Assembly (NCBI RefSeq): GCF_000003605.2
Contig: NW_003134348.1
Location: forward strand, 104,757-168,756
Source: Saccoglossus kowalevskii
Lineage: Eukaryota > Hemichordata > Enteropneusta > Harrimaniidae
DNA: 64,000 nt
Direction of reading: 5' to 3'
A model generated the notes under the pieces. That model worked only from the letters and a program-made list of their open reading frames with translations, had not been told where the DNA came from and made no database searches. The stretch's first letter is position 1. Every line of letters starts with the position of its first letter. The translations under genes were made by a program, and so were the position numbers. Positions 13,201-28,400 of the stretch are shown here, piece by piece.

Positions 13201-16200
13201 ACTGGAGTAACGTTCTCAAGTACGGGTATGCGGACTCATCTTCATTATGATCTTTAGTATGCAGTTTAGTTATGCAGCGGAATACCTAGATAGTAACAAT
13301 ATCTTCAGTGATTTAATAAAACATTTCCAGTGCCTAGCGAGATTTGACAAATGAGCATGACAGCGTGTTATTCCCTACTTTAAATATTACCGGTAGTTAC
13401 ATATATCAAAGAGTGACTGTCAGCTAATAAAAATTAGTTTTTAAAATATCAACATATTTTCTGACAATAATGCAGTTTATACGTGAGGGTGGAGCTATGT
13501 CACAGATTGTTCTATGATGCTAATATATCACTGTACTATTTATTTATATGGGGCTCTGAGCGCGCTGTTGTAGAACGCTAGACGAAGAGCTGGTGAAAAC
13601 AACTAAAGTCAAGAACATCACAAAATTAACTGTGAGACAATCCCGAACAACCAAAATATACATGTTGCACATGTCGAGATAATCTTGTTAAACTGCTGAA
13701 GAAAATCTCAACGACTAGCCCAATGTATGTTTGTTTTGAGAATTTTCTACCGTTGTTTTAACTGACTGTGGTTGCCAGGCAGTGAAAATGTCTGAATGTT
13801 TTCTCCCGAGAATTGTTTAATTGACACGACTTTGTACATACAATCTAAAATCTATTGCTGCTTGTACAAATATACTTCTGACGTAAAAATTAAAAATTAA
13901 CAAAATTAACCACAGAATTATGAAATTAAACCATAGTGTTTTTGCCTTTTTAAAAAATTAGTCATTATTTGAATGATTTTATAAAATTGTCAGACATGAC
14001 TCACCGATTCTTTTACATCATGAACAATATCTTCTGGAATATCACCAAAAGGATAAGATCTTCCTGCCAAACAACAACTACAAATCATAACATGTTATGT
14101 GTTAGAATACAGTGAATTTTGTAACTATACATTATTAAGGTATCAACAAATACACTAAAAGCGTCATGCAATAATTCTAAAACCGATAGCTTTATTGAAA
14201 ATGTAATTATTGGTTACATCATCAAGGCATGAAAATCAGTATTTCTGATGACATCATCTCATGTATTTGATGTGTTTGATGATGTCATCAAAAATGTGTT
14301 TCCCTTGATGTCATTTCTGATGATGGAAACACATTTTTGATGACATCATCTCATGTATGTCATGACAAATGGGTTTGATGATGTCATCAAAAATGTGTTT
14401 CCCTTGATGTCATTTCTGATGACAGAAACATTTCTGATGACAGGCTAACAATTTTTGCGACATCACTGACAAGGTCAATTGAGATTATTTTAGTTGATGA
14501 CATCATAATAGTTAAATTATGCAGTGAATACTTCCTATTCATCCTTTTAACATCATGACATCACTGCGTCACTAGAGGGCAGTGTAGTATGAGCATCAAA
14601 ATAGAATTTTGAGTAGAATTTCAAATTTCTATTTCACAGGTTTCCATTTTTTCCATCGACCCCAACGAAACAGAGACTGAGTAGAAGTATCTTTCACTAA
14701 CCTTATATATACAAGTAATTTATTTCCCAGTTTAATCTGATCATCTGTAAGTTGTTTTGCAGATTTCATGGCAGACTCTAAAACCCTTAGAAGGTCTTCT
14801 AGTGGTGTGACGTAGTCACGCATTCCTTTATTATAGACATAGAGAATAGCGTCGTATAAACCATGCGTCCAACACAGATTAACAACCTGGCAAAAACAAA
14901 TATTGGGTCATTATGTAATTCTTAACTTTTGTCAGTGAACAAATGAAGAAACAGAGACCAACCTGTGGGCAATACAGCCATACCTGATGTATATTGACCC
15001 CCATGGGGACAATACAAGCTTACCCGATGTATATTGACCTCCATGTGGACAATACAAGCTTGCCTGATGTATATTGACCTCCATGTGGACAATACAAGCT
15101 TACCTGATGTATATCAACTTCCATGTGGACAATACAAGCTTACCTGATGTATATTGACCTCCATGTGGACAATACAAGCTTACCTGGTGTATATTGACCT
15201 TCATGTGAACAATACAAGCTTACCTGATGTATATTGACCTCTATGTAGACAACACAAGCTTACCTGATGTATATCTAGACTTGCGACCTCCATGTGGACA
15301 ATACAAGCTCACCTGATGTATGTTGATCTCCATGTGGACAATACAAGCTTACCTGATGTATATTGCCCTCCATGTGGACAATACAGGCTTACCTGATGTA
15401 TATTGACCTCCATGTAGACAATACAAGCTTACCTGGTGTATATTGACCTCCATGTGGACAATACAAGCTTACCCTATGTATATTGACCTCTATGTAGACA
15501 ATACAAGCTTACCTGATGTATATCTAGACTTGCGACCTCCATGTGGACAATACAAGCTCACCTGATGTATATTGACCTCTATGTAGACAATACAAGCTTA
15601 CCTGATGTATATCTAGACTTGCGACCTCCATGTGGACAATACAAGCTCACCTGATGTATATTGATCTCCATGTGGACAATACAAGCTTACCTGATGTATA
15701 TTGCCCTCCATGTGGACAATACAAGCTCACCTGATGTATGTTGATCTCCATGTGGACAATACAAGCTTACCTGATGTATATTGCCCTCCATGTGGACAAT
15801 ACAGGCTTACCTGATGTATATTGACCTCCATGTAGACAATACAAGCTTACCTGGTGTATATTGACCTCCATGTGGACAATACAAGCTTACCTGATGTATA
15901 TTGACCTCTATGTAGACAATACAAGCTTACCTGATGTATATCTAGACTTGCGACTTCCATGTGGACAATACAAGCTCACCTGATGTATATTGACCTCTAT
16001 GTAGACAATACAAGCTTACCTGATGTATATCTAGACTTGCGACCTCCATGTGGACAATACAAGCTCACCTGATGTATATTGATCTCCATGTGGACAATAC
16101 AAGCTTACCTGATGTATATTGCCCTCCATGTGGACAATACAGGCTTACCTGATGTATATTGACCTCCATGTAGAAAATACAAGCTTACCTCGTGTATATT

Positions 16201-19200
16201 GACCTCCATGTGGACAATACAAGCTTACCCGATGTATATTGACCTCCATGTGGACAATACATGCTTACCTGATGTATATCTAGACTTGCAACCTCCATGT
16301 GGACAATACAAGCTTCTACATTCTGCAACATGCCTTTCATCTCATAATGCTGTATGAAATCCTTCATCACACCCGGCGTCACCGACACAAGTTTATCATT
16401 CAGAATATATGGTTCAAGACACTCCAGATACACGCCTTTAGCGATGGTATCTTCGCTAAATTTCTCATAAATAGTTCCAAATAGTATATCTCTATATGAG
16501 AAGGGAGAGAGTAATGAGAAAACTAATGTAGGTTAGCATAACACTGGAAAATAACAATGTGCAAGATGCAAATCTCGTTGGTGTGTTTCCAGATTTGAAT
16601 GGCATTGTTTTGTCATTTTGTTTTCAACTACTAGTAGATGGTTGCATGCATCTTTTTAACTTTCATACTGTTAACTATAAAATATGAAATGAATAATCTT
16701 GTAATTCCAGGATTAATATTTTTTTCAAAATTGAAGAATAAATAAATTTAGCATAAAACACATTATCTAAATGATAAAACCGTGAATTTAAAACCCAAAA
16801 TGTGCCTGGAATGGTAAATCAGTGAAATTTAAACCCACTGAAAATCAGTCATTTTATAGTAGGTTACACCAGAGGTACATTACTTGGGGTTTGCAACTAC
16901 GGTGACATGATACCAAGATCCCATTTCAATCTCGCTCTCGCATAAGCATTCCAACTCAGAAAAATGCGAATGCGCATGCCCGAGGTAACTAGGATACTGG
17001 AATTTCCAGGTGGACCAAAATAGCTGCTCACGATATGACGGATTACGATAACTTTATTTTCTGTACATTTTTGATGTATTAATTTTTTTCACTATGAATG
17101 TGGTAATACATGTTTTATTGATTATTACAAACCGCCTATTTCATGTTTGAAGGTCGTAGCGTCAGTCTCGCTATCTACGAGAAGAGACTTGAATGGGATC
17201 TTGACATGATGTCACCATACAGTACTATGCGCGTTGCAAACCCCAAGTAATGTACTTCTGGTTACACATATACATAAGTTGGGTCTTTGGAATACGAAGC
17301 AGCTTCATCTGTAGAAAGTCACTGGAGAATGGACTACCCTAAATATTTATCAATTTGATTTCTTTTTGATCTACTCAGTATTAACAACTTACGTTCTTCC
17401 AAGCACTAAACAATATTCAACACATACTGGAACAACTTCCTGTAAAAAAAAAAAGAAAACATGGCTGTAGTAAATGAATTTGAAAAAGAATCACAGAAGT
17501 AAACTCTGCGGGATGGCACTGACACACACAGCAATCAGGAAATATATGCACAGCACCCTCTACAGTTCAAACTCAGAAATACTTTTGATTTTATATAATG
17601 ATTCAAGTCATACAGATTGGTGACAGCTATCAATTGAGACAATTTTATGGTATACTTCCCTCTATGGTTGTTATTAGAAAGGGAACAATATCTCATACAC
17701 AGAATAGCAGGAATACAAACAGTATCCAAAGTATGAATATTCGTTTTAGCTAAAATTACAATATGTGTACAGCAAACATAATCTCTTTGTTCAGGGAAAA
17801 TTGGAGGTTGGAGTGATTTCAATTAATGTGCACAAAAATTGAACAATCTTGTTTTTTTTAGTTTATTACATTTTTTTTGCAAACTCTCATTTATGGGTGC
17901 CAGCGAGATGATGTTTTACGAACATTTTAATAAGTGATTTTCCATTCACTGCGAGATCTCGCGTATTGTGTGGAAGGCATGGATCGAATGACAATGAACG
18001 ATGGATTTAATTTTGATCTTTTCTTTTCTTTCATCGAACAATGTTTTGATGCTACCACGCTATTACCTTTGTTTGTCTTGTTTTTACAGTTGCTTTTAAG
18101 CATAATGTGGGATTTTGTGGTGAACATAAAATGGTTTTCAGTGATTCACGGTTGACACAAAGTGTGTTTGAATTTGGAATAATCAAAAACAAACAATGCA
18201 TTTTACATGCAATATTCAACACATAACCAGACGATGACATCACATGCATTACCTGGAAATGTTTTTCTAGGACATCAATTTTACCTCTTCCAGGACAGTT
18301 CTGAGTCAGTGATAAATCAACAAACGTGAACAACAATTCTAGTATCTGTAGAAAACAAAAAACTTAATTATAATTCTTCAATACTCTTGACAATTAAAAT
18401 TATAATTTATACATGTGTGAAGTAACTGCCCCAGTCTTGTTAGTGGTACTGTTAATTATGAGGATATACAGATACTTTTAAAGTAAAGCACACTGCAGCA
18501 AAATCAAGAAACATGAGCAGTGTGTTTTGCAAATCTTTTCCAATTTTTTACTGATAATCCATGAAAAATGAGCTTCGCGGTACCAAATTAATTGACAAGT
18601 GGTGAATACACTAGGACACATTGTCTCATTGTCACTATTTTCACCAAATATGGGCAAAAAGAGTCAATCACCTTGTCTGCGACAGCTGCTTTACGTTTCT
18701 GTTGACTTCCTATGAGGCCTGCCAAAAGAGAAACCAAATATAAATATTTAAACATGAGACAATCCAACGATGTAATCGCCAATTGCAAACAAAATGGGGG
18801 TTAGCATGAGTATTTCAACAACACAGCAAAATGATAATTCAGGTTTACAAGCGTTGATATTTTCTCTATTGGAAGCATGTCTACCAATACAACAGTCATG
18901 AGCGTCAGTTATAAAAACTATTCACACACTCCGCAACCAGTATTTCCACTCCAGGAAGTCTCATTTGGGAGAAAACTTTCTCAATGGTCAATTGCAAGTT
19001 ACACAATGAAATGTCCTTGTCTAAGCAACTCTTCCTTTTTAATGTTAAATGTATTTAAAGAGCCAAGTTGCTTAGAGACACACTACAAAACCGAAAACAG
19101 ACTTTATGCAAAACGAACAAGAACAAAGTTATAAATGCAATGAGAATGGCACAATATTAATAGCTGTATTTGAATGTTAAATCAGAAGCATGTTAATCAA

Positions 19201-22200
19201 AAAGTTGATTCTATAAGTATTTTTTGTTTATTGTGAGATCTCTCATAGTGCGTGAAAGTGGTATGACTGTCTGCCAGTTGCAAACAAGTTTGATTTTCAA
19301 CTTCTCTTTTCCATAGTCCTATGTCGAAATACGTATATTTCAGAGTAGAATATAGAATTGAGATATCCTTACTTCAGCAAAGTTGACCATCAAAAATGTG
19401 TAAAGCAAATAATTAAGTGTGGAAAAACCCATGCGGACATTGAAAGCATAGCATATATGCAATATATACCAATGTTGTAAATTAAATCACTTGCAAGTGA
19501 AAAAAGATGGCCACAGGGTTATGTCCAGGTCACCAGAGGGTGCCATCTAATGAAATCCATCATTTTGTCATGGAACTTGTGGAACAAGATGAGAACTTAC
19601 TGTAGAACCCTGAGCAATATTTTTGTTATACGCTGCCATCTTGAGAGGTTAAGTAATTATCTGACAGCCTCTCACTGATTATTTTATGTTTCATTTCCTC
19701 TAATTGTATGAATCACAATTTTTTTACGTTCTCCACCACGACCAATTTCAATGAAATGGCAACAACTCAACCCTTTTTCTGTAGATTGTATTTTTATTTT
19801 TCCAAAATTGACCATTTTTACACCCCTTGAGCTAATTGTATTGTGTTGGCATAAGAGATATGGCACCACAACAGTTCTCATTTTAAGTCTAATAAGTAAC
19901 ACAAAATAACTCTTTTTATCCCTATGATAGTCACTACTCGTACATCTTGAATTGAGGAAAGATACATGGGCGTGTATTTGTCTCATCAGCATTGTGACAA
20001 CTTCCATTTAACTTTACACCTACCAAGTAATTTATATTAATAATTAATTTAATATTTTATCAAATTTAAGTCAAGTTCGCGTAACTTAGGATTAGTAAAG
20101 GAGGAATGTATTGTACACTTTTTATTAATATAACTGTACCACACCTACCCTCTTTACTAACCCTAAGCTTCGTAAACATTTCTATATCAATTACAGGATG
20201 TATGATGTTATTTCTACTTTATTACATTTTTATTTAATGAAACTTGAATTAATTGCAATTTTATATTGAATTGTGATGTAATTAACCAAACTCCAAATAA
20301 ATCCCAACCCTATATAAAGTTGCATTTTAATCTAAACATAAATATATTAAAAGTAAAATCAACTATATCAAAAGTTAATCCAATAATCTTGTGACAAGTT
20401 CTATTTAACTTTACAACTACCAAGTGATGACCCTCACTATTTTTCATAATTTATATTAATATTTAATCAAATTTAAATTGGGATCACAGTGAATAATGCA
20501 CTATTTTGTTTTTTTAAATGTTAATAATCTACGTTAATTGCGCAAATTTCTTGCTGAAAATTAATAGTTTATCGTACGCTATACAAAACCCAGTCCTTGT
20601 CATTGTTATTTTAGTACATGCGCTTCAAATAGAGTAGCTATGGAAAGAAGACTAAAGAAATAGAAGCTGACATACTGGGTTTGACTATCTGGTGTGAAAA
20701 AGCAGAGAGAAGATAGGTGGGATAAAGATGGTAGAAAGTGTACTCACAACCGGAGTTATCTACTGAAATAAAGAAAACGAAAAGAAAAAGAACGGAAGAA
20801 AATACAGAAAGATATGTACACATAAAAAAATGATAATCATGTCCCTGCAAGATTTTTATTTTGTCTTCGTTAGTTTGTAGTGAAATTTATGATTAATGTG
20901 TTTTATTACTATCACCATGACATTAATACGATGGTCATAATAACAATTACTGTAAAAGGGTTAATTATTCACTGGGTTTTAATTTTGCTGACTGGAAAAT
21001 GCGCTAAATTAAAACCCAGTGAATATGAACAATTTAGCATAGAACACATTATCTAAATTATAAAACCGTGAATTTAAAACCCAATGAATATGCCTGAAAT
21101 GGTAAATCAGCAAAATTTAAACCCAGTATGTGCAATGAGTAAGGCAAAACCTCAGAAGTATTGGGAATCACGTTAACAAACTCTAAAACCCACAAAACCT
21201 TGTATAAAATATAATATTTAGAGATTAAATGTCAGTGAATTAGTAAGCAAGCTATAGTGAGCAAGCTAGCTACATGTAACTTGCTACCCCAATACTTCTG
21301 AGACTCAAACACAGACATGTTCACAAGCAGATGAGAATATGCAGATTAACATATATATTATATCCCTCTTTGTGTATCCAAGATAAAGTTCTATCTTACA
21401 AACTTTCATATTAAAAGTGTGATTTATGTTTATTTCTGAAAAATACACACTTTTCTATGCAATGAGCATGGTGGCATAATTAAGTCTGGTGAGATTTCAT
21501 AAAATTTTTTTCAAATCTGTACACAACATTTTGTTTTTTCTGTGAGGCCAGAATGTGGAATAAGAATTGGAAATACCAGTATTATATTCAGAGAATTGCA
21601 ACAATTTAAACTAATACTTGTTACTTTGTTGTTACTATTAGCATGTGACAATAATAAGAACACTGTTCAAGGGAGGAGCATCACAATTCCACATCATAAA
21701 TAGAACAAAGAAATAACAAAAGAATTTCCAATTACTACATGTACCATATTGTGTCTAAAACGCCAGGCAAGATAGTTTACCATAAAGCATGAAGAGTGAA
21801 AGTTCCAATGTTAAATGAAATAAAAAACTTACCCAAGTATGAGTAAATTACATTATTTTGTAAAGTGTATTTGAATGCAACTTGCTTTAAAGGTAGATCT
21901 ACTCATAAAATACCCACAATTCATTGCACACACTCAGAACCAATATAAAGACTCAATTAGGAAAAACAAATTATGAGCCAATAAACAGATTTTCAAGAAA
22001 CCATTGGTTACAAATTCAGTAATGGCAGCTATTTTATCGATTTTAGAACCGCCTTTTTTTGCAAAATTTAATTATTTTTTAAATCTGGAAAAAAAAGAAA
22101 TGAAACTTCATTTGTGGTTTTTTTTAAATCTGCACTCAAAATAGCAATATTTGTATAATATTTGGCTTAGGTTTTCCAAAATATAGTTTTGCGCCAAGGA

Positions 22201-25200
22201 ATAGAATGCTGTTCATTGTTGCCTAGTAACCAAATGAACATTATACTAATTTAAACATTAAATATTGCCAAATGATTTTAGCAATGCTGTCAATAATTCT
22301 ACCAGTAGGATTCTACATTACATCCTGGCACTAGAAGATGGCAATAATCTCTCATTATGCGCAAGTTCATATAACAATACAATAAGATCTTCATCACATA
22401 ATGGAAGCTGGTGCCCTTACATTCATCCACCCTTACAATATTGTATCCATGGCAAATACATACCAACAACAGCCTTGGCTCTACCTGTGTAAAATGACAA
22501 TGCCAGCATGAGAGCATCTTTGAACTTCACCAGTTTTACTAACAAATCAATTCTCTGAAATAAACAACAGACGTAGAATTGTAAATAAAATATGGAAATA
22601 AACAATCATAAGAAACAAACATTTCCATGCAGTTATAATAATAATACTATGAGGTTATGACAGCCGAAGTTAATGCAATCCCATATTGCCTGAGTGCATA
22701 CTTTGTGGTATCCTCTGAATAACCTCATTAATATACCGGTAGTCACACTTTAGTGAGATACAACAGCCTCAAATAAAAAGTATTTGTACATGTGCGATCA
22801 TTTGCATTCAGCTACATGAAGATTGTTCAAATTTATTACTACCTCAATGGCAAAAACCCAAATTTTCATCCATTTATCGGGGGACTAAAAATTCTTACCA
22901 CTTCAATCAATTAGATCAACATCAATGAAGTGATCAAAATGTTAAATTTTCAATTCTCACAAATAAAAAATCGAAAATATGGATACAAGTGAAAAAACTC
23001 AACACTGAATGAAAAGAATAAAAACAATTCTCACCAATATTGGTAGAAAATGAATATCTAGTCTCACCAAATACAAAGAAATATCTCATAGTTTTCCCCA
23101 ATAGGGAATACTGACAACACATATTAGAGTGAATTTAATTTTAACAAATTAATCAAGAGAATGACAACTGACATAACCCAGAGTTTTAGATTTGTAGTGC
23201 TGTGAACCTGCTATGACCCACAAAGTTTTCATGCATATTTCAACATACATAAGGGTGTCAATAATATTAACACATACCTCTTTCCATGTTCTCATAGTCA
23301 TAACATGAATTGACTGAGAATACAAAAAAATACACCAACAGAAATTGATTAAAATTTTACCATTAAAATATCAAGTGTAATTTTTAATTGATTAATGATT
23401 GTAATTAATAAACAAGTACTTCATAGAAAATGAAAGGTATATTTTGTTCTATTTCAGTTTCATTTGTTGTAAAAAAAAATAATATATTCAAATTAGGCAA
23501 TTAACATAGAATATATTAACAAGACATAACTGAACTAGTGAATAAATCTTATCTATTAAATGGTTACCTGAGTAGAGCATATTGTTGTGCCGTACTCATA
23601 TTTTTATTTGAAATTTGTTTTTATTTACATAACATTTCACTGAGTAAAATATTAAGAACTTTCATACAGCCAAATATCAAACACTTTAATCTTTTTAATT
23701 GACACGATATAAGTGGCAGGTGGGAAAAACAGCTGGAATATTGTCATGGCTGGCTGCCATCTATACAGATAATGAGCTGAAAAAATACTTGAGGTTCAGC
23801 CAATCAAACACCTGTTATCGTAGATAATTAACATAATAACTGCATATGTAATCACTTACCTTTGTGCCGAGTAACAACAGTTGTCCAGTGTAACCAACGA
23901 CAGACTGATAACATGCATGCTCCCCTGCCAAAGCCTATCAAAATATGTCAAAATATGATATTATGCATTATATAAAGTATTCGCTTGGTGTCAAATAAAA
24001 TAATTCCCTTGAAAATCCATCTTATTAGCATAAATGCATTTTAAAAATTTGCCCAACATGCATATGCAAAGTATACAACAGAATGTTCTTGAATGAAATA
24101 AAACCATTTACATGTTGCATTCAAGTAATGCCCCAAATTTGGATGTGTAACTGTTTTTACATCAAACTTGTAAAGCAGGGGGGTCATCAGCTGCGTATGC
24201 ATCAGATGGTCATAGCGTGTCAATGTTTACAAACAAGTGTCTACCCATGAACCTTTGCATTTTTGATATCGTCGCTTGGGACTCAATTCCCGCATATGCG
24301 CTATAATACAGAAATCACTGAAATGATTGAAACCATATAGCAATGACAAGTATACTATCCAAACAACCCCCCTACCCTACATCACCAACACTCACCAATG
24401 CTTTGCTAACATTGCCACCAGTAGCCAGGGATTTAAAATAACTAGATCCATAAACTAATTCTACATCGACCAAATCAATTACTTCTAACTCTTCTTCTGT
24501 TCTTACATCAACAATATGTAATCTTTCAGTGGTGTCGACTATTACCAAAGTCCTAGAATTGAACCACTTTAAGAACAAAATGAAAAATTAATAAAAAAAA
24601 TAGTCAAAATCTGTTATATTGATGGATTTAATGTACATTACATAAAGTGTTTCGAAAATGAAACTTGTTTCCATGGAAATTGTACTTATGAAAATCTAAG
24701 CTATTTTGAATACAACTTGGTTACGGTTGATCGTAAAAATTTCATGAAATTCTTTTAAAAATTGCTGATACTTTATGAATACACTGCTTATTGTATACAA
24801 AGCATATGTTGAAACAAAAATTTCTGATCACAGACCAAATTTTTGGAATAAATTTTATGCTGATTGCTAAGTTACCAAATAGGACTTTATGTAAAAAACT
24901 AAATTATGAAAATTACGAATTTACGTTATATTACGAAATATTTTCTCTATTTTGAATCAAATTATAAGTCATTTTGTTCATACTTTCATTGCTATGCGTT
25001 CATGTCATTAGGAAATGGAAATTAAGAATAATTGAAATCATATTTGTTTTATTAAATACTATAATACATTTTAGTTTCACAAGAAACAAAGAGTCTGTGT
25101 ACAAACTCGAAAATGACAAGTGACCAATTTAGAATCGCCTTCCATCAACCCCTGCCATAAAGATTCACTTGTTTAAACTTCAGAACATGTGAACACACTG

Positions 25201-25313
25201 ACTACTTTCTGTTGTAAATAGGGCATTATTTGATTGTAATAATGCAACATATGCCCTATGTACATGCATTTCATCAAAGCAGTCATAGTAAACCACATTT
25301 ATTGAGTGACAAA

Positions 25314-25412
<99 letters not shown>

Positions 25413-28400
25413 AAATAATATAAATAAATAAATACCAGTAATACCATTAAGAGAAAAACATAGGATTTCATCTAACCAATGTTGCCTTTTAAAGCAGAAT
25501 TATGGCAAGAATAGAAAAGTAAAAACTCACTGCAATATTAAGTAGAATATATGGCACTTCTATTTTTTGTAGCGGAGCAAACTTTATGTTAGCAGCATCC
25601 TGACACATAATCTAAAATAGAAATTGATGTACATGTTTGAACAGTTAAATAATACTCTGTTATCGGCTATCGGGTTTGACCATAATCACCACTAAATAAT
25701 AGATAATAGTGATAATTCGATATTATCTTACCTGATAGAAGTGGATAATATTGCCCCTTGCATAGGCTAACACTGGGTCAATAACTCGAGCTGAATCTGA
25801 TATTTGTATAATTACAAACTGCCATGCTAATAGAGGTAATGTAGTCTGGTCACCCTGGGATAAAAATAAAACACTTAATGTTTGGGTCTATATAACCAGT
25901 GGGTAGAGGGACAAAAGAAATAAATGAACAAATGCATGAACAAAGAACAAACCAGTGAGTGACTCGTGGTGCAATATAACTTCACAACAGAAGACTCTAA
26001 AATCCAGCAATTTCCATGAAAAAGTGAAATGAGTAAACATACCTTCAATACTTTAGTAAACAATACTTGTAGTTTGGGTTTTATAGTGACTATCAATACC
26101 TGGATAAAAACATTAAGAAATCATTGATAACTCCTACTCAATTATAATCTATACATAAATAAATAAATAAATATTCAAATAAGAGAAACATATTCTTTAT
26201 TGAATTATATTTTTTCAAAGTAACTGGTCAATCAGCACTGGATTCAAAATACAATAGGAAACAAAATTATAGATGAAAACAGTCTATCAGGGATCCAAGC
26301 AAGAAGAGCCAAAATGCACGAAATGTGTAATTTAATTCGCTGAGATTTGCATGGTGATGGTTGCCAATAATGAGAAGAAATTTTTAAAATTTTTGAAGAA
26401 TTCAGCTTTCTTTGACCCCTAGACGTATTTGCAAAAATAGATTGATTTTCATAAAATGTTGTTCCCACAAATGCTATTGATCAAATCTTGAATAATTCCA
26501 ATCAGTAAAAATTGAATTATAGTGTATACAATAAAAAGTTACCTTAGATAGTGTTGCCATGGCGAGAAGAGAAACGTCTTGCAAAGGATGATCCTTGACA
26601 GAAGCATTCATATGTAAAGGTTCAATGGTACATACTTCACCACGACTTGAAAAAAAAGAAATAAATTTACTTTGAAACAGCTTTCAAGTCGTCCACATCA
26701 ATGAAATTCTTTACAATAAACTGGTTAGTAGATCATGGTTGCCTAGATAGAGCTGCCATATTGAAGAATGGCTCCTGTCCGTATTTCAATGAAACAACTT
26801 ACCTTCCAGAAAACAGACATCTTGATTCGCAAGATCGCATTCCCATGACTCTCCTGAAAATACATAATTTGAAAAATAACTTATTAAAATTATTTAAAAA
26901 CAATAAATTATTGCTCATATAAAGAAACCCACCTTTTCCATGCTCTGTTTATCAACTATCTCCTCACATTATACATCAACAAATATTGTTTAACCAGTGT
27001 TTTAAAGTGCGCTCTCTTTGTCAAGTTGACATCCTCTCCTTTTCATTTTTTTCCCTTGCCATAAAACTCAGCAAATTCTGATAGGCAGCATGTATTAGAG
27101 ACATGCTGAATTAGAATTATGTACCGATATTTTACCGAGATGAACTACATGACCTCTCGACACAGCTTGTAGAAGAGTATGTTTACATCTAGTGTTGCAA
27201 AACCATGCAATTCAGAAGAAATTTTTACATTGTTTTTGGAAAGTACCAGACCAAATGTATACAACAAACAACAGATGATGTGATGTCATATTCATAGTAA
27301 TATACTAGTATATTGCAGATATTGTTATTTTTTAACCATCACCAACAGTGTAGTCTTGACAATATATGGTAGTTCCCGATTTCATATCACGTTATCAAAA
27401 ATACTTACTCAGCTGAGTGGACATAGACTTATGATACATGAAGTCCACAGAGAGTCACAAACATGGAATTCATTGATAACTAAGTCCAAAATTTATACTT
27501 CATGTTTAAGGATTGCAATTAATTCAATTGTTTTAAATAAAATCAAGGATTTATAAAAAAAAAAACTAGATCAAAAAAATCAGAAACAACAGGACTGGCT
27601 CTTAATCAAATTATTGACTTTTTAAATAATAATGAGAATTCTCATATTGATTTCAATTGCAAACTATATACTTACTTAAAGCTAAGTTCAAATACAGAAC
27701 CTCCGCTATCACTACAAATGGCAAGAGTTGGGTCATCAGTAAACTGAGAATAAAAACAAGAAACATGTCACATGACTATATTTGATATACGATTCTGTAA
27801 TAGACAAGTTTTGAGTTACAGCGACATCAGTTGGTTTTCGTACGAGAATGGAAGGTTGATTTCTAGATTGTGGAATTCGCTAGTTTCTCTTATTTTTGGT
27901 CTTCTGATGAACTATTGTTTACGTGACGAAATCACCCCCCCCCCCCAAGCAGATGAAATTGGAAAGTTTTTACACCAGAGCATGCAAGTTATACTTGTCT
28001 ATTGCTTCTAGCAAGTAACATCATCTAATACCGTTTCTTTCAAATGACGTCGCTAATCATTATGTCATGTGATTAATTATTCACAAGGATGTTTATTTTG
28101 GACAAAACTAATGTGTAAACAAAAACAAAAATACCGACAGACGTATTATTTATGTTGTGGCATTGGAATCATTTCTCAAGGGCTTTGTTAAGAAATTATT
28201 AACTGCTTTGGATTCAGAACAAATCACGATAAAGTCAACGCAAGTTCGGCACTAGGGGTTAAAATTATTGTTATCGTTTGCACACATTGACCTCATTTAA
28301 TCTGTTACACATGTTGTACTGCGTTCTATGATTATGCCAGGTTAATTTTTGTTAAATTCTCGCAGTCTTTACAATTCTGGTATACATTCACTTTGGTATA

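Noticed and set aside
14961-16316. CRISPR-like array (about 40-bp repeats)
   Set aside because: Units are contiguous with no spacers, the unit is VPS8 exon sequence, and the context is a eukaryotic intron.
16185-16433. Longer open frame running from exon 21 into the array
   Set aside because: The first donor ends the conserved VPS8 block and joins exon 22 in phase; the extension soon meets a stop.
25283-25471. Repeating FIYL membrane-like peptide
   Set aside because: Translation of the (AAAT)n microsatellite.
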